Shown: one piece after another, positions 8,122 through 17,058 of the stretch
Layout: each line of letters starts with the position of its first letter
How positions within the stretch are numbered: the first letter of the stretch is position 1
Translations under genes and position numbers: made by a program
Notes under the pieces: model-generated
Told to the model about the DNA's origin: nothing
Database searches by the model: none
What the model saw: only the letters and a program-made list of their open reading frames with translations
NCBI RefSeq assembly: GCF_024347395.1
Contig: NZ_AP025473.1
Location: 806,001-870,000, forward strand
Origin: Vibrio cortegadensis
GTDB lineage: Bacteria; Pseudomonadota; Gammaproteobacteria; Enterobacterales; Vibrionaceae
DNA: 64,000 nucleotides
Reading direction: 5' to 3'

Positions 8122-10296
8122 TTATGGCACAACAGCAAAGCTTTCTATGTCGGTTGTGTCTTCAATATCAGTTGTATCTTCGATATGCATATGTGCTCGT
8201 CCATGTGCTTTTACTTTGTATAACGCATCATCAGCGGTTTGAATCAATAAGTGTGCGTTGCTGTTTTTCAGTGTATTGACATCAAAAATAGCGCCACCGA
8301 TCGAAAAACTTATTCGATCGCTACAATAAGAGTTTGCATGAGCAATATTAAGTTGCTCTGTTTTTTCTTGTAGTGAGGTCGTCAATTCAATAATAGTTTC
8401 ACTGCTATCTGCAGGCAGTAGCACCAAGAACTCATCTCCCCCATAGCGGAATACTTTGTGATTTGGTTTGTCGAAATGCGAACTAAGTAACTTGGCTAAG
8501 GTGACAAGTACGTTATCCCCTTGTAAGTGTCCGTATCGATCATTGTATTGCTTGTAGTAATCAATATCGATTAACAAGATACCAAGTTTCTGTGTTCCTT
8601 TAACCGCCTCTGTTTGCTCAATGATCGACTCAACAAGAGATTTACGATTGAACAAACCACTGAGAGGGTCGATCAACACCAGCTTTTCAAGCTCTCCTTG
8701 CTGCTGTATCAGAAGTCGTTGCTGCGCTTTATTCTGCAATCCAACCGTCAGGTATGAGCATAAATGTTTGAATAAGGAGAGGTGGTAATCTCGATAAGCC
8801 AACTCTTTTTGACTCTGTACCGACATAACACCAAGGATCTGACCATCAAGTATTAGAGGCAACATAATGATGGATGGAAACTTACCTTCTTCATCCTCAA
8901 TTTTGTCATCTACATAAGCGATAGATTCAGGTTGTTTTCCAGTCAATTGTTCAAAAACACGGTCATTAAATTGCCCATGAGTAAACGAGTGTCGAGTTTC
9001 GATACAATAAGTGCTTAGTGTTTGTGTCTTGTTGCAATTGATGGTGAAGGCGTCTAATAAACGCCCATTTACCACGCAATGGGAATAATCCAAGATATGT
9101 AAATCGGCATGATAAGTGGCTAACGCAAGCGAGCTGATTGGCATCACTAAACTTAAGTCGTCGTATAACCTCATGATGAGATCATCCATCGATTTATGTG
9201 AGGCGATGTACTCACCAATAGAGGCAATTAGCTCAAGGTTAGACTCAATAGATTGCGCACTCTCAAGCTTAACTCGATCTGAGTTTAATTGATAAAGTTG
9301 TGAAAGGTAGCTTTTGTCTTTTTTCGTATGCAATTCAATGGAGAGCGTTTGTAACTCGTAGGCCCGCTTAATCAATTGGTATTTGTAATGTTCAGAACCA
9401 ATCATTTCACTTTGCCTAAATATGATATTGGAAAAGCTTTGAATGGTTGCGGTGCTTCCTAACTGTTTCGCAAGTCTAATTCCATGTGATAAATAGGGTT
9501 CAAGTGCTCTATCCGGGAAATGATGGAGCAAGCACAGACAATATTCTTCAATCGCGTTTAGCATTTGAACATCGTCATTTATCTCTTCTGCACATTTTAT
9601 GGTTTTGAAAAAATAGATTAGAGCACTGGAGTAGTCCTGTTTGATCTCCAAATAGGATGCGTAAGCACTGTAATAAAATAGCTGCCCTAATTGATTGGGG
9701 TAGGTTTCAAGGTTCTGCTTAAATTGTGAAAATAATTGAGCGCTTTTCTCTGTGTTACCAAGAATGGCATGGAGGTAAGCTAAATTCGTCACAATGGGTG
9801 TATAGCTAATGCATTCCTGATGTTCTATTTCTCGATACGCAAGAGCGAAATAAGAGCATGCTTGATCGTAGTCAGCCGCGTCTAGAAAGAGCATGCCAAA
9901 TGTATTGTAGACCCGAGACGCTAGATTGGACTGGTTATGCTCTTTGCATTTGATGGCATTCGAAAGTGATGCAATGGCTTTACTGCTATCACCGATACGG
10001 TACAGGGCTAAACCAATAATAAAGTGTAGAGAGTTTTCTAATGTGACATAGCGATATTGCTGTGCGAGATCGAGAGCATGAATGTGCGTTTTAAGGGCTC
10101 GGTTAAAAATCCCCTGACGATAAAGAATGTAGCCAGAAAAGAACAGCTCATAAGCGGTCGGAATGACAACATTATTGGCTTTTGCGTATTGCTCAACTTG
10201 TTGATATATCTCTTTTGCATTTTGACAAGAAGGTGCATCAATAATAGTTTGTAAGCTGTTATTGAGATAAAGTTTAAAGTTGTATGACACGAGCAT
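8122..10296 (-). CDS. TPR-GAF-GGDEF protein, probable diguanylate cyclase
   Basis: Likely makes c-di-GMP from two GTP. The first ~350 of 724 residues are helical repeats of TPR type (pairs such as YRQGIFNRALKTHIHALDLA, YRIGDSSKAIASLSNAI). About 355-520 resembles a GAF domain, then a short coiled linker leads to the GGDEF domain, with an intact FRYGGDEFLVLLP near residues 616-627. There is no RxxD inhibitory site at the usual five residues before GGDEF (the stretch reads NHKVFRY), so product inhibition at that site is not expected. No signal peptide or membrane helix: a cytoplasmic sensor. The C-terminus carries a duplicated six-residue unit IEDTTD from an 18-bp tandem repeat (8151-8186). AGGA eight bases upstream supports the start. 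Confidence 0.85.
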   Translation of the reverse strand: MLVSYNFKLYLNNSLQTIIDAPSCQNAKEIYQQVEQYAKANNVVIPTAYELFFSGYILYRQGIFNRALKTHIHALDLAQQYRYVTLENSLHFIIGLALYRIGDSSKAIASLSNAIKCKEHNQSNLASRVYNTFGMLFLDAADYDQACSYFALAYREIEHQECISYTPIVTNLAYLHAILGNTEKSAQLFSQFKQNLETYPNQLGQLFYYSAYASYLEIKQDYSSALIYFFKTIKCAEEINDDVQMLNAIEEYCLCLLHHFPDRALEPYLSHGIRLAKQLGSTATIQSFSNIIFRQSEMIGSEHYKYQLIKRAYELQTLSIELHTKKDKSYLSQLYQLNSDRVKLESAQSIESNLELIASIGEYIASHKSMDDLIMRLYDDLSLVMPISSLALATYHADLHILDYSHCVVNGRLLDAFTINCNKTQTLSTYCIETRHSFTHGQFNDRVFEQLTGKQPESIAYVDDKIEDEEGKFPSIIMLPLILDGQILGVMSVQSQKELAYRDYHLSLFKHLCSYLTVGLQNKAQQRLLIQQQGELEKLVLIDPLSGLFNRKSLVESIIEQTEAVKGTQKLGILLIDIDYYKQYNDRYGHLQGDNVLVTLAKLLSSHFDKPNHKVFRYGGDEFLVLLPADSSETIIELTTSLQEKTEQLNIAHANSYCSDRISFSIGGAIFDVNTLKNSNAHLLIQTADDALYKVKAHGRAHMHIEDTTDIEDTTDIESFAVVP
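8151..8186. repeat. 18-bp tandem duplication in the 3' coding end
   Basis: Units 8151-8168 and 8169-8186 differ at three positions and encode IEDTTD twice at the C-terminus of the GGDEF protein. Confidence 0.7.
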
Positions 10297-10496
10297 TTTA
10301 AGAGTCCTCTCTAGATCCAGACGATTGTATGCAGTGTGATCAATATAATAAAGCGATAATTGTTAATATTTTGATGCAGAAGCCGTTATGTTGATGATTA
10401 CTTTTCAGCATTTATCCAAGTAACCACCTTATTTACAAGGTCATACAGTAAGCATTACGCTTATGTGTACTGTTTGTGTGAAATAATTTAAAGGGA

Positions 10497-11399
10497 ATGC
10501 TTTTGTTTGTTAAATATCGTTTTACACTCTTTGGCTGTGCTGCCATTCTCTTTTGGAGCTGTTTAACGGCTCTATCGCGTAATGTCACTGAACAGTTAGG
10601 TCCTGTAGGAGGTGCTGCTTGCTTATATACCGTCAGTGCTATTTTTTTATTACTGGTCATGGGGCCTCCGAAACTTAAAGGATTATCAGCCTCTTATGTT
10701 TTAGTTGGAGGAGGCTTGTTTGTTGTTTATGAGATTTTCCTAACCTTAGCGCTTGGTATGGCAAATGATCGTTTACAAGCAATGGAAATGGCGGTGATCA
10801 ATTATTTATGGCCTGCATTCACGGTGTTATTTGCTGTGCTTACTAGCCCTAAAAAAACCAGTTGGCTTGTTTACCCTAGCATTATATTGGCTTTTTTTGG
10901 CGTAGCGTGGAGCATTAGTGGAGACGATGGACTGACGATCAGTAAGATCGTAGCTAACGTCGCGACGAACCCCGCCACTTATGCTATGGCGTTTTTTGGG
11001 GCGATCATATGGGCGATCTATTGCAACTTAACTAAACGTTTAGCTAATGGTCAAAATGCCATTACTCTTTTTTTCTCGGCAACGGCAATCGTCTTGTGGA
11101 TCCAATATGGGCTGAGTGACGAGGCAGGCATGACATTTAGCTTAGGTGCCGGAGTAGATCTCTTGTTGGCTGGTTTGGTTATGGGAAGTGGTTACGCGCT
11201 TTGGAATATCGCCATAATTGGTGGAAATATGATGCTATTGGCAACCATGTCCTACTTTACCCCTATATTTTCAACATTCTTGTCTTCGCTGATTTTAGGT
11301 GTCTCTTTAAGCTCTACCTTCTGGCAAGGTGTTGTAATGGTGACGGTGGGATCTCTGGTGTGCTATTGGGTAACAAAAGATAAGTCAATAAAAGCGTAA
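10497..11399 (+). CDS. yddG: EamA/DMT exporter, YddG-like (aromatic amino acid exporter)
   Basis: Inner-membrane transporter of the drug/metabolite superfamily with about ten hydrophobic helices. It aligns along its whole length with E. coli YddG, which exports aromatic amino acids: compare LGPVGGAA, NYLWP, FFGAIIWAIYC, SYFTP and WQG. The ATG at 10497 lies only one base after AAGGG, too close; an in-frame TTG at 10503 is at better spacing (7 bases), so the protein may be two residues shorter. It ends in a good terminator. In a window with tryptophanase and phenylalanine hydroxylase, an aromatic exporter makes sense, though it is 10 kb from those genes and shows no TyrR box that I can see. Confidence 0.8.
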   Translation: MLLFVKYRFTLFGCAAILFWSCLTALSRNVTEQLGPVGGAACLYTVSAIFLLLVMGPPKLKGLSASYVLVGGGLFVVYEIFLTLALGMANDRLQAMEMAVINYLWPAFTVLFAVLTSPKKTSWLVYPSIILAFFGVAWSISGDDGLTISKIVANVATNPATYAMAFFGAIIWAIYCNLTKRLANGQNAITLFFSATAIVLWIQYGLSDEAGMTFSLGAGVDLLLAGLVMGSGYALWNIAIIGGNMMLLATMSYFTPIFSTFLSSLILGVSLSSTFWQGVVMVTVGSLVCYWVTKDKSIKA

Positions 11400-11419
11400 C
11401 TCATTAAATTTAATAAAAG

Positions 11420-11448
11420 CATAAGCCTAAGGTGAGGCTTATGTTTTT
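11420..11448 (+). terminator. Terminator of the YddG-like gene
   Basis: CATAAGCCT (11420-11428) pairs with AGGCTTATG (11435-11443), followed by five T. Confidence 0.9.
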
Positions 11449-11468
11449 CACTAGAAATTGCTCGTAAT

Positions 11469-11519
11469 TAGATACTGCACTTCACTAGATACTGCTCTTC
11501 ATTAGATATTGGCTTGTTA
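11469..11519. repeat. 17-bp tandem repeat, about 2.5 copies
   Basis: TAGATACTGCACTTCAC (11469-11485), TAGATACTGCTCTTCAT (11486-11502), then a partial TAGATATTGGC. It lies between convergent genes. Confidence 0.75.
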
Positions 11520-11552
11520 GCGTGCTGAGTCATTGCGAGACGGTGAAATCTA

Positions 11553-12455
11553 TTAGCTCGCAATATTTAGGTTTAGCTGAAGCTCAAAAGGAAGAGTAGA
11601 TAAACGGCGATGCAAATTTTTTCGAGTACGTGCAATCTCGGTTGCAGCAATGCTATTACTCGCACAAGAGTGGACATCAACCGTCACTCTTAATTCTTGT
11701 CCCACTTTAGTGACGCCTGCTAACTCCAATTTTGCATTAGCTTCGCTGTCGCTATTCACGGCGTTAATTTCTTCATCAACTTTATCGCAAATCTCTCTAT
11801 TTGGTGCCATGTTGAGCAATTCACGGACTGCACCTTTCAACATATCAAAAGGTACCTTGATAAAGTAGAACGACATCAACACCATCATCATGGGATCAGC
11901 ATAAACAGAGTAAGCTGAGAAAGGTGACAATGTCACTAACCATGCTACCACAAAGCCTGCTGTAACCGCAACACTGAGTAGCGTGTCCATTTGCCACTGT
12001 TTAGATTCCGCTTCAATCAATCCAGACGAGAAAGTACGACTCTTACGAGCAATATACCACCACGCATAACCACAACCGACCACATTGATTACGCCAAACA
12101 GAGTCGCAATCGACGCATCGACTTCGCGTCCACCATTAAAGAGCGCAATAATTGCCGAATAAAGAGAAAAGCCAACGACTGTTAATATTACCGCTCCTTT
12201 GATCGCAATAACGATGGGCTCAATAACGGCACGGCCATGTGGGAAAGAGGCGTCAGACGGTTTTTGAATGTATTTGGATGCGGCGAGTGACAATAATGTT
12301 AACAGTAAACTGACGAGAGAATAAACACCGTCAAATACGATTACTAAGGAGCCAACCAATAGACCAAGAACTAAACCACCAATAGCAAAGCCTGATGCTA
12401 AAAGGGCTGAAAAGATAAGAACTCGATTTTCGTTTTGGTTTGTCCTAGCACACAT
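11553..12455 (-). CDS. Cation diffusion facilitator family transporter
   Basis: Inner-membrane metal/proton antiporter family (Zn, Fe, Mn or Co efflux). Seen: about six hydrophobic helices in residues 10-200, the FDGVYSLVSL segment equal to the metal-site helix 2 of CDF proteins, FPHGRAVIEP between helices 2 and 3, a second Asp in QMDTLLSVAVT (helix 5), then a cytoplasmic domain. The helix-2 site has Asp but Tyr/Ser where Zn transporters often have His or a second Asp, so the metal cannot be assigned. I chose the ATG at 12455 because AGGA lies eight bases before it; a GTG at 12479 is possible. The LysR gene 185 bases upstream on the same strand may regulate it. Confidence 0.85.
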   Translation of the reverse strand: MCARTNQNENRVLIFSALLASGFAIGGLVLGLLVGSLVIVFDGVYSLVSLLLTLLSLAASKYIQKPSDASFPHGRAVIEPIVIAIKGAVILTVVGFSLYSAIIALFNGGREVDASIATLFGVINVVGCGYAWWYIARKSRTFSSGLIEAESKQWQMDTLLSVAVTAGFVVAWLVTLSPFSAYSVYADPMMMVLMSFYFIKVPFDMLKGAVRELLNMAPNREICDKVDEEINAVNSDSEANAKLELAGVTKVGQELRVTVDVHSCASNSIAATEIARTRKNLHRRLSTLPFELQLNLNIAS

Positions 12456-12639
12456 ACAAATAATCCTAATTGGGAACACGCCTTCATTGTTCGCATCTTA
12501 GGCTAAATATACAATTGGTATCTGGCTGATATCATAGAGGATTGAAAGAGATAACTAATTAACCATTAATAAACAGATGGTTAGGTGGAATTTTGGCTGT
12601 CATTAAAATTGACGCTGACTGATGGTTATACCGCGTTAG

Positions 12640-13518
12640 TTAGAAGTCGAAGAGATAATCGCTCAATTTATCGGCTAGCCAAGTCATCCCTGGGTGCTCT
12701 GCCATACCTGCGGCGGTTAACATGCAGTAATCCTCTTGCGTTAGACCATAGGTGTGTTTAATGACCGCAATATCTTGCTGGCGGAGATGATGGCGAATGA
12801 GTGGCTCAGGTAATACCCCCCATGCATCCTCTGCTAAAATGGTATTGAGCATGTAATCAAAACTCGAAAAACCAAGGTAACGCAGAGAAAAAGGTTGAAG
12901 TTCAGGGTTATCTTTTTCGTTGAGATAGCTCATAGAGACTTGCATCGCATTACGTAAGTTAGCATCGGAGACCCGGCGCATTTTACTGAGAGGGTGGCTG
13001 GCTCGACACACCGACATCATGCGAATTTTACCTAATGGGTGATAGCGGATCCTTGGATCATTGTTTCGTTCGTAATCGACACCGAAGGCAAAGTCTACCT
13101 GTTGGGTCTCAACTAAATTGGCGAGATCACCACTCGATGCCAAAACAATATTAAATGAAGTTGAGGGGTAACGCTTGTTGAGATCCAGCGACAGCTCTTG
13201 CCACATTTCATCAGGCAAAGAGTCATCGCGTGCAATCCAAATCTCCGCATTAAACTCACCTGAAACATGAGAACAAGTCTGTTTGATTCTTGCCGCAGTG
13301 ACCAACAAATCTTCACAGTCTTTATAAATGGCTTTACCGGCTTCAGATAAAGTTAAATTGTTGCCACTACGAGTAAAAAGTTGAATATTGAGTTCTTTCT
13401 CAAACGCTTTAATCGCCATGCTGAGCTTAGTACGATTGCATTCAAGTTGGCGAGCAGCTTCCGAAACGGAACCAAGATCGGCAACGGTGCAGAATGCTTG
13501 AACTTGAGAAAGATTCAT
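12640..13518 (-). CDS. LysR-family transcriptional regulator
   Basis: DNA-binding regulator with an N-terminal winged helix-turn-helix (about 1-60; FCTVADLGSVSEAARQLECN is the recognition region) and a periplasmic-binding-like effector domain (about 90-290). The ATG at 13518 has an AGGT six bases upstream and gives the standard LysR N-terminus MNLSQVQAF; the reading frame extends a further nine codons to a GTG without a ribosome site. It is divergent from the methyltransferase gene, a common LysR arrangement with its target, and upstream of the CDF transporter on the same strand. Effector unknown. Near-family length (292 residues). Confidence 0.9.
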   Translation of the reverse strand: MNLSQVQAFCTVADLGSVSEAARQLECNRTKLSMAIKAFEKELNIQLFTRSGNNLTLSEAGKAIYKDCEDLLVTAARIKQTCSHVSGEFNAEIWIARDDSLPDEMWQELSLDLNKRYPSTSFNIVLASSGDLANLVETQQVDFAFGVDYERNNDPRIRYHPLGKIRMMSVCRASHPLSKMRRVSDANLRNAMQVSMSYLNEKDNPELQPFSLRYLGFSSFDYMLNTILAEDAWGVLPEPLIRHHLRQQDIAVIKHTYGLTQEDYCMLTAAGMAEHPGMTWLADKLSDYLFDF

Positions 13519-13682
13519 GAATATACCTAGATAAATACGACTCACCTAGAATACTTAATTATCGTTATGTTGCATACGACAGATTTGTGCAAAAGATTGG
13601 GCAATAACGCTATGAACTTGGAATCATTTTGGTTTACTCTATCGGCAGTTCCCGAATACAAGAAGTTACGATGGAGGCCATG

Positions 13683-14276
13683 ATGGCAAACGAATGGGAT
13701 GAATACGCAGTTAACTGGGAAAAAGATCAAGCTACGGGGCAGTTTTCGCAGTCTGTATTCAATGAGCTGGAAAAGCTCATAAACCTTGAAGATGTTCGTG
13801 TATTAGATTTTGGTTGTGGTACGGGCTTATTAAGCCAAAAACTCTCTCCACTAGTCAAAGACATTGTCGCGATAGACGGGTCTGAAGCAATGGTAGAAGA
13901 GTTGGACAAAAAAGAGTTACCTAATGTTGAACCTGTTGTCGACCTGCTGTCACGAGGTTTAGCTGCGCAGCACCCTGCGTTTAGACGTCAATTTGATTTG
14001 GTTGTGGCGTCATCAGTATGTGGTTTTCTCCCAAATTTCCAAGATAGTGTGAGCTTAATTTATACTCTCTTGGAAGATGATGGTCTGTTTGTTCACTGGG
14101 ATTGGTTAGTTGAAGATGAAAATGCTAACTATGGTCTCAGCGTACAAAAAATTGAAAATGTATTATCAGCCGCTGGTTTTGATGATGTACAAGTGTCAGT
14201 TCCGTTTGAAATTGATGCAGGCAAAGGGGCACAGAAAGTGGTCATGGGTGTCGGTCGAAGAGGTGCGTTTCAGTAA
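13683..14276 (+). CDS. Class I SAM-dependent methyltransferase
   Basis: Seen: SAM-binding motif I VLDFGCGTGLLSQKL about residues 39-53, acidic IDGSEAM as motif II, and the usual downstream strands (VVASSVCGFLPNF). The length, 197 residues, fits a single Rossmann-like domain. I chose the ATG at 13683 because GGAGG lies five bases upstream; the frame runs on 18 codons upstream but without support. Acceptor substrate unknown; the sequence resembles small-molecule methyltransferases rather than RNA ones. Divergent from the LysR gene, which could control it. Confidence 0.85.
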   Translation: MANEWDEYAVNWEKDQATGQFSQSVFNELEKLINLEDVRVLDFGCGTGLLSQKLSPLVKDIVAIDGSEAMVEELDKKELPNVEPVVDLLSRGLAAQHPAFRRQFDLVVASSVCGFLPNFQDSVSLIYTLLEDDGLFVHWDWLVEDENANYGLSVQKIENVLSAAGFDDVQVSVPFEIDAGKGAQKVVMGVGRRGAFQ

Positions 14277-14345
14277 CCTTGATTTCAATATCGTCGAGTT
14301 GAGTATCGTCGCTCTAAATACCTAAGAAAATACTTCCCTTATAAT

Positions 14346-14389
14346 TGAATTGTTTCGCAGTTGCTTTTTAAAAGTGACTGCGGCAATTT
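14346..14389. other. Long intergenic stem-loop
   Basis: Nested arms AATTG/CAATT, CGCAGT/ACTGCG and CTTTT/AAAAG form one hairpin about 70 bases after the methyltransferase stop. No T run follows, so it may be an RNA end protector or a weak terminator for that gene. Confidence 0.5.
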
Positions 14390-14390
14390 A

Positions 14391-14425
14391 TCTTCAGTCT
14401 TCAGTCTTCAGTCTTCAGTCTTCAG
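14391..14425. repeat. 7-bp tandem repeat, five perfect copies
   Basis: TCTTCAG five times in a row, directly after the stem-loop and followed by TTTTT. It lies in the ~350-base gap before the spondin gene; the rest of that gap is AT-rich and presumably holds the spondin promoter. Confidence 0.9.
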
Positions 14426-14624
14426 TTTTTCTATTATTCAATTTTTCTATAACTAATTGTTTTATGGTTATATTTGTAAAGTTATTCGTGCTGATAATGG
14501 ATTTTCTTCTATAAAATAACGCTTGTGAGAAATTTATGAGATTTATGTGAGGGTGCTGCTAGATCTCACAACCATCATCATTGTGTCGAAAACAATTTAT
14601 TTCGAAACATAGGATGGACAGAAC

Positions 14625-15317
14625 ATGGAAAATACTAAAAAACTCACCCCAATGATGACCGCATCTTTAGCCGTTGTCGGTATGCTTTCAAGTGTTAGCA
14701 CACAAGCCGCAGATTTGGACATTACGCTGACTAATGCCACTAAAGGTATTTACTTCACACCAATTCTTGTTGCCGCGCATGACTCAACTATTTCGCTATT
14801 TAAAACAGGTGAATCGGCAAGTGCTGAGTTAGAGGCGATGGCAGAGGGTGGTGATATTTCAGGATTGTCATCTGCTGTGACGAACGCTGGTGGGGTTGTG
14901 GAAGAAAATCCAGCATCAGGGATCTTGAATCCGGGCGTCTCTGCTTCTGTTTCAATTGATACTGGCTCTCATCAATATCTTTCATTAGGCGCGATGCTGC
15001 TACCAACGAACGATGGTTTTGTTGGTTTAGATAGCTGGAAAATTCCGACAGAACCGGGCACTTATAAAGTCTCCTTAAATGGCTATGATGCTGGTACTGA
15101 AGCGAATGATGAATTAGCGGCAAGTATGCCAAACCCTCCATTTATCACTTTTGGTTTAAACGGAACGGGAGTTGAAACAGCGGTGACTAATAGTAAAGTT
15201 CATATTCATCCTGGGAACCTTGGGGACAGCGATGCAACGGGTGGTAAGAGCGACCTAGATTCAAGCAGTCATCGTTGGTTAAATCCTGTGGCGACTCTGA
15301 CAATTACGGTTAACTAA
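14625..15317 (+). CDS. Secreted spondin-domain protein
   Basis: Protein of 230 residues with a signal peptide (about 1-28, cleavage after VSTQA) and one spondin N-terminal domain. Seen: TLTNATKGIYFTPILVAAH, a segment SLGAMLLPTNDGFVGL and Asp/Glu positions DAGTEANDE typical of bacterial members of this family, ending in an HPGN/HRWLNPVATLTI strand. In animals the spondin domain is an extracellular-matrix module with a C2-like sandwich and a metal site; the bacterial role is not established. GGA six bases upstream supports the start. It is 10 bases from its paralogue and heads a cluster of four same-strand genes ending in a two-component system. Confidence 0.85.
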   Translation: MENTKKLTPMMTASLAVVGMLSSVSTQAADLDITLTNATKGIYFTPILVAAHDSTISLFKTGESASAELEAMAEGGDISGLSSAVTNAGGVVEENPASGILNPGVSASVSIDTGSHQYLSLGAMLLPTNDGFVGLDSWKIPTEPGTYKVSLNGYDAGTEANDELAASMPNPPFITFGLNGTGVETAVTNSKVHIHPGNLGDSDATGGKSDLDSSSHRWLNPVATLTITVN

Positions 15318-15327
15318 GGAGCTCGCT

Positions 15328-16014
15328 ATGAAATATCGTGCATTAATACTTGCGGCTTCGGTGGGACTATTAGCAGGGTGTCCTGATGACTCCGATAAAG
15401 ACCTAATCCAAACATTTACCATCACGGTTGAGAACCAAACGGCCAATCAGCCAATGTCGCCTTTGGTTGTTCTTGGGCATAACAGTGATTATCACTTATT
15501 TAATATTGGGCAAGCCTCTTCTGTTGCGTTGGAGATGTTGGCTGAGTCTGGTGATAACAGCATGCTGCTTGATAGAGTCAATACCAACAGTGATGTGTAT
15601 CAAGCTAAGGCGGGGGCGGGTTTAATTCTTCCGGGAGCATCAGACACTGTGTCGATCACGCTTAACCCTTATCAATCGTCGCATCTCTCTTTAGCAAGTA
15701 TGTTGGTGAATACCAATGATGCTTTTGTCGGGGAAACCGATCTTAAAACAACAGGGTTTAGTGTTGGTCAAAGTTACACCATGTCTATGGATGTTTGGGA
15801 TTCGGGAACGGAAGCGAATTCCGAAACTGCGGCGACGGTTCCGGGCCCCGCAGGCGGTGGGGAAGGCTTTAACAGCGCAAGAGATGATAACGACATCGTT
15901 ACCTTTCATTCCGGCGTTATAAGTCAAGATGATGGGTTGGCTGCATCTGCATTGAATGCGACACATCGCTTCTTAAATCCGGGGGCAAAACTGATCATTA
16001 CCCGAGTTAAGTAA
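15328..16014 (+). CDS. Spondin-domain lipoprotein, paralogue of the preceding gene
   Basis: Second spondin-domain protein (228 residues) with a lipoprotein signal: LLAGC lipobox at about residues 14-18, then Pro-Asp-Asp, so it is lipid-anchored, probably in the outer membrane. It shares with its neighbour the TITVENQTANQPMSPLVVLGH strand, the LPGASDTVSI strand, LASMLVNTNDAFVG and the DSGTEANSE metal-like loop. AAGGAG six bases upstream gives the start. Ten bases separate it from the secreted paralogue: surely co-transcribed. One soluble and one anchored copy suggest a complex or a sensor/ligand pair; this is inference. Confidence 0.85.
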   Translation: MKYRALILAASVGLLAGCPDDSDKDLIQTFTITVENQTANQPMSPLVVLGHNSDYHLFNIGQASSVALEMLAESGDNSMLLDRVNTNSDVYQAKAGAGLILPGASDTVSITLNPYQSSHLSLASMLVNTNDAFVGETDLKTTGFSVGQSYTMSMDVWDSGTEANSETAATVPGPAGGGEGFNSARDDNDIVTFHSGVISQDDGLAASALNATHRFLNPGAKLIITRVK

Positions 16015-16039
16015 CCTTAATTATCATTTTGTGAAATAT

Positions 16040-16090
16040 TTCCTCCTTCATTCCGGTCATGTTGATGGGTTGCAGGAATGAGGGAAGGGA
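16040..16090 (+). promoter_or_regulatory. Hairpin that hides the ribosome site of the response regulator
   Basis: TCCTCCTTCATTCC (16041-16054) can pair with GGAATGAGGGAAGGGA (16075-16090), the Shine-Dalgarno region of the next gene; the loop is 20 bases. CATTCC/GGAATG is perfect, and the outer part pairs with one bulged A and one or two G-T pairs. CCTCCTT is itself the anti-Shine-Dalgarno sequence of 16S rRNA. Confidence 0.6.
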
Positions 16091-16999
16091 ATGCTAAATT
16101 CTGAAATGATTACGCCAGTGAACATCTTAATTGTCGAAGATGATGATGATTTAGCTGGGCTGATTCACATGCACTTAGGTTTTCAAGGGCACAGCGTTAC
16201 TCGTGTTAATCAGTTATCTAAAGCCAAAGAATTAATGAAATCGGACTCTTTTTCTTTGATGATCTTGGATAGAGGTTTACCCGATGGTGATGGTTTGTTG
16301 CTGAGTTATGAGTTGCGGCAACAGGGAAACCATATTCCTATCTTAATGCTGACAGCGCGAGATTCTGAGGTGGATAAGGTGGAAGGGTTAGAGTCTGGTG
16401 CAGATGATTACCTGACCAAGCCATTTAGTGTTCTAGAGTTTCAAGCCAGAGTGAGAACCATTCTTCGCAGGCAAGAGCTGATGAGTCAACGATCACAACA
16501 AAAACCCGAAACCACTTCCGATAGACAACTCACCAACCAAATGCCCATAGGTGATGTTCCGATAGATAATGCTTTGGAAGATCAATCCTCAGCAGATACC
16601 CGTTTGGTAGACCACTCTGCGATAGATCCCCACCCAACAAATAACGCCTCTTTGAGTGAAAAAAGGGATGATGCAAACCTACCTCCATCGGCGCAACTCC
16701 AGTTTGGGCAACTGTTTATTTGTCCTGAACAGCATCATGTCAAACTGGCTGAACGTACCGTGGCGTTAACGGCGACTGAATTTTCACTGCTGCACTTTTT
16801 AGCGAAGCGACCGGGGCGGGTCTATAGCAAGGACGAACTTTTAGATCATGTTTGGAACACTCAATATGAAGGCTATCAACATACGGTTTGTAGCACCGTG
16901 AACCGCTTACGTAGCAAATTAGAAACTCACTCAAACAACCAGCGATTTATTCATACGGTTTGGGGTGTGGGGTACAAATTCCAAAATGGTATGGATTAA
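16091..16999 (+). CDS. OmpR-family response regulator with long linker
   Basis: DNA-binding response regulator. Receiver domain about 10-125: acidic pocket Glu16/Asp17-Asp20, phospho-acceptor Asp60 in MILDRGLPDG, Lys110 in DYLTKPFS. Winged-helix domain about 203-300 (TATEFSLLHFLAKRPGRVYSK... VWGVGYKF). The linker of about 70 residues (about 132-202; polar, rich in Asp, Ser, Thr, Asn, Pro) is far longer than the usual 5-25 in OmpR proteins, hence 302 residues instead of ~230. Its ribosome site lies in a hairpin. Its kinase follows 60 bases later; likely targets are the spondin genes, by position. Confidence 0.92.
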   Translation: MLNSEMITPVNILIVEDDDDLAGLIHMHLGFQGHSVTRVNQLSKAKELMKSDSFSLMILDRGLPDGDGLLLSYELRQQGNHIPILMLTARDSEVDKVEGLESGADDYLTKPFSVLEFQARVRTILRRQELMSQRSQQKPETTSDRQLTNQMPIGDVPIDNALEDQSSADTRLVDHSAIDPHPTNNASLSEKRDDANLPPSAQLQFGQLFICPEQHHVKLAERTVALTATEFSLLHFLAKRPGRVYSKDELLDHVWNTQYEGYQHTVCSTVNRLRSKLETHSNNQRFIHTVWGVGYKFQNGMD

Positions 17000-17058
17000 C
17001 GGTTTGTACTATTCAAAAGATAACAGTGCCGCTTACGGCCAGTAAGATAAGGTGAGCC

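Noticed and set aside
8111..8134. Terminator TGTTGTGCC/GGCACAACA between yjjG and the GGDEF gene
   Set aside because: The stem is perfect, but it overlaps the stop codon of the minus-strand gene and has no T run on either strand, so I mention it only with yjjG.
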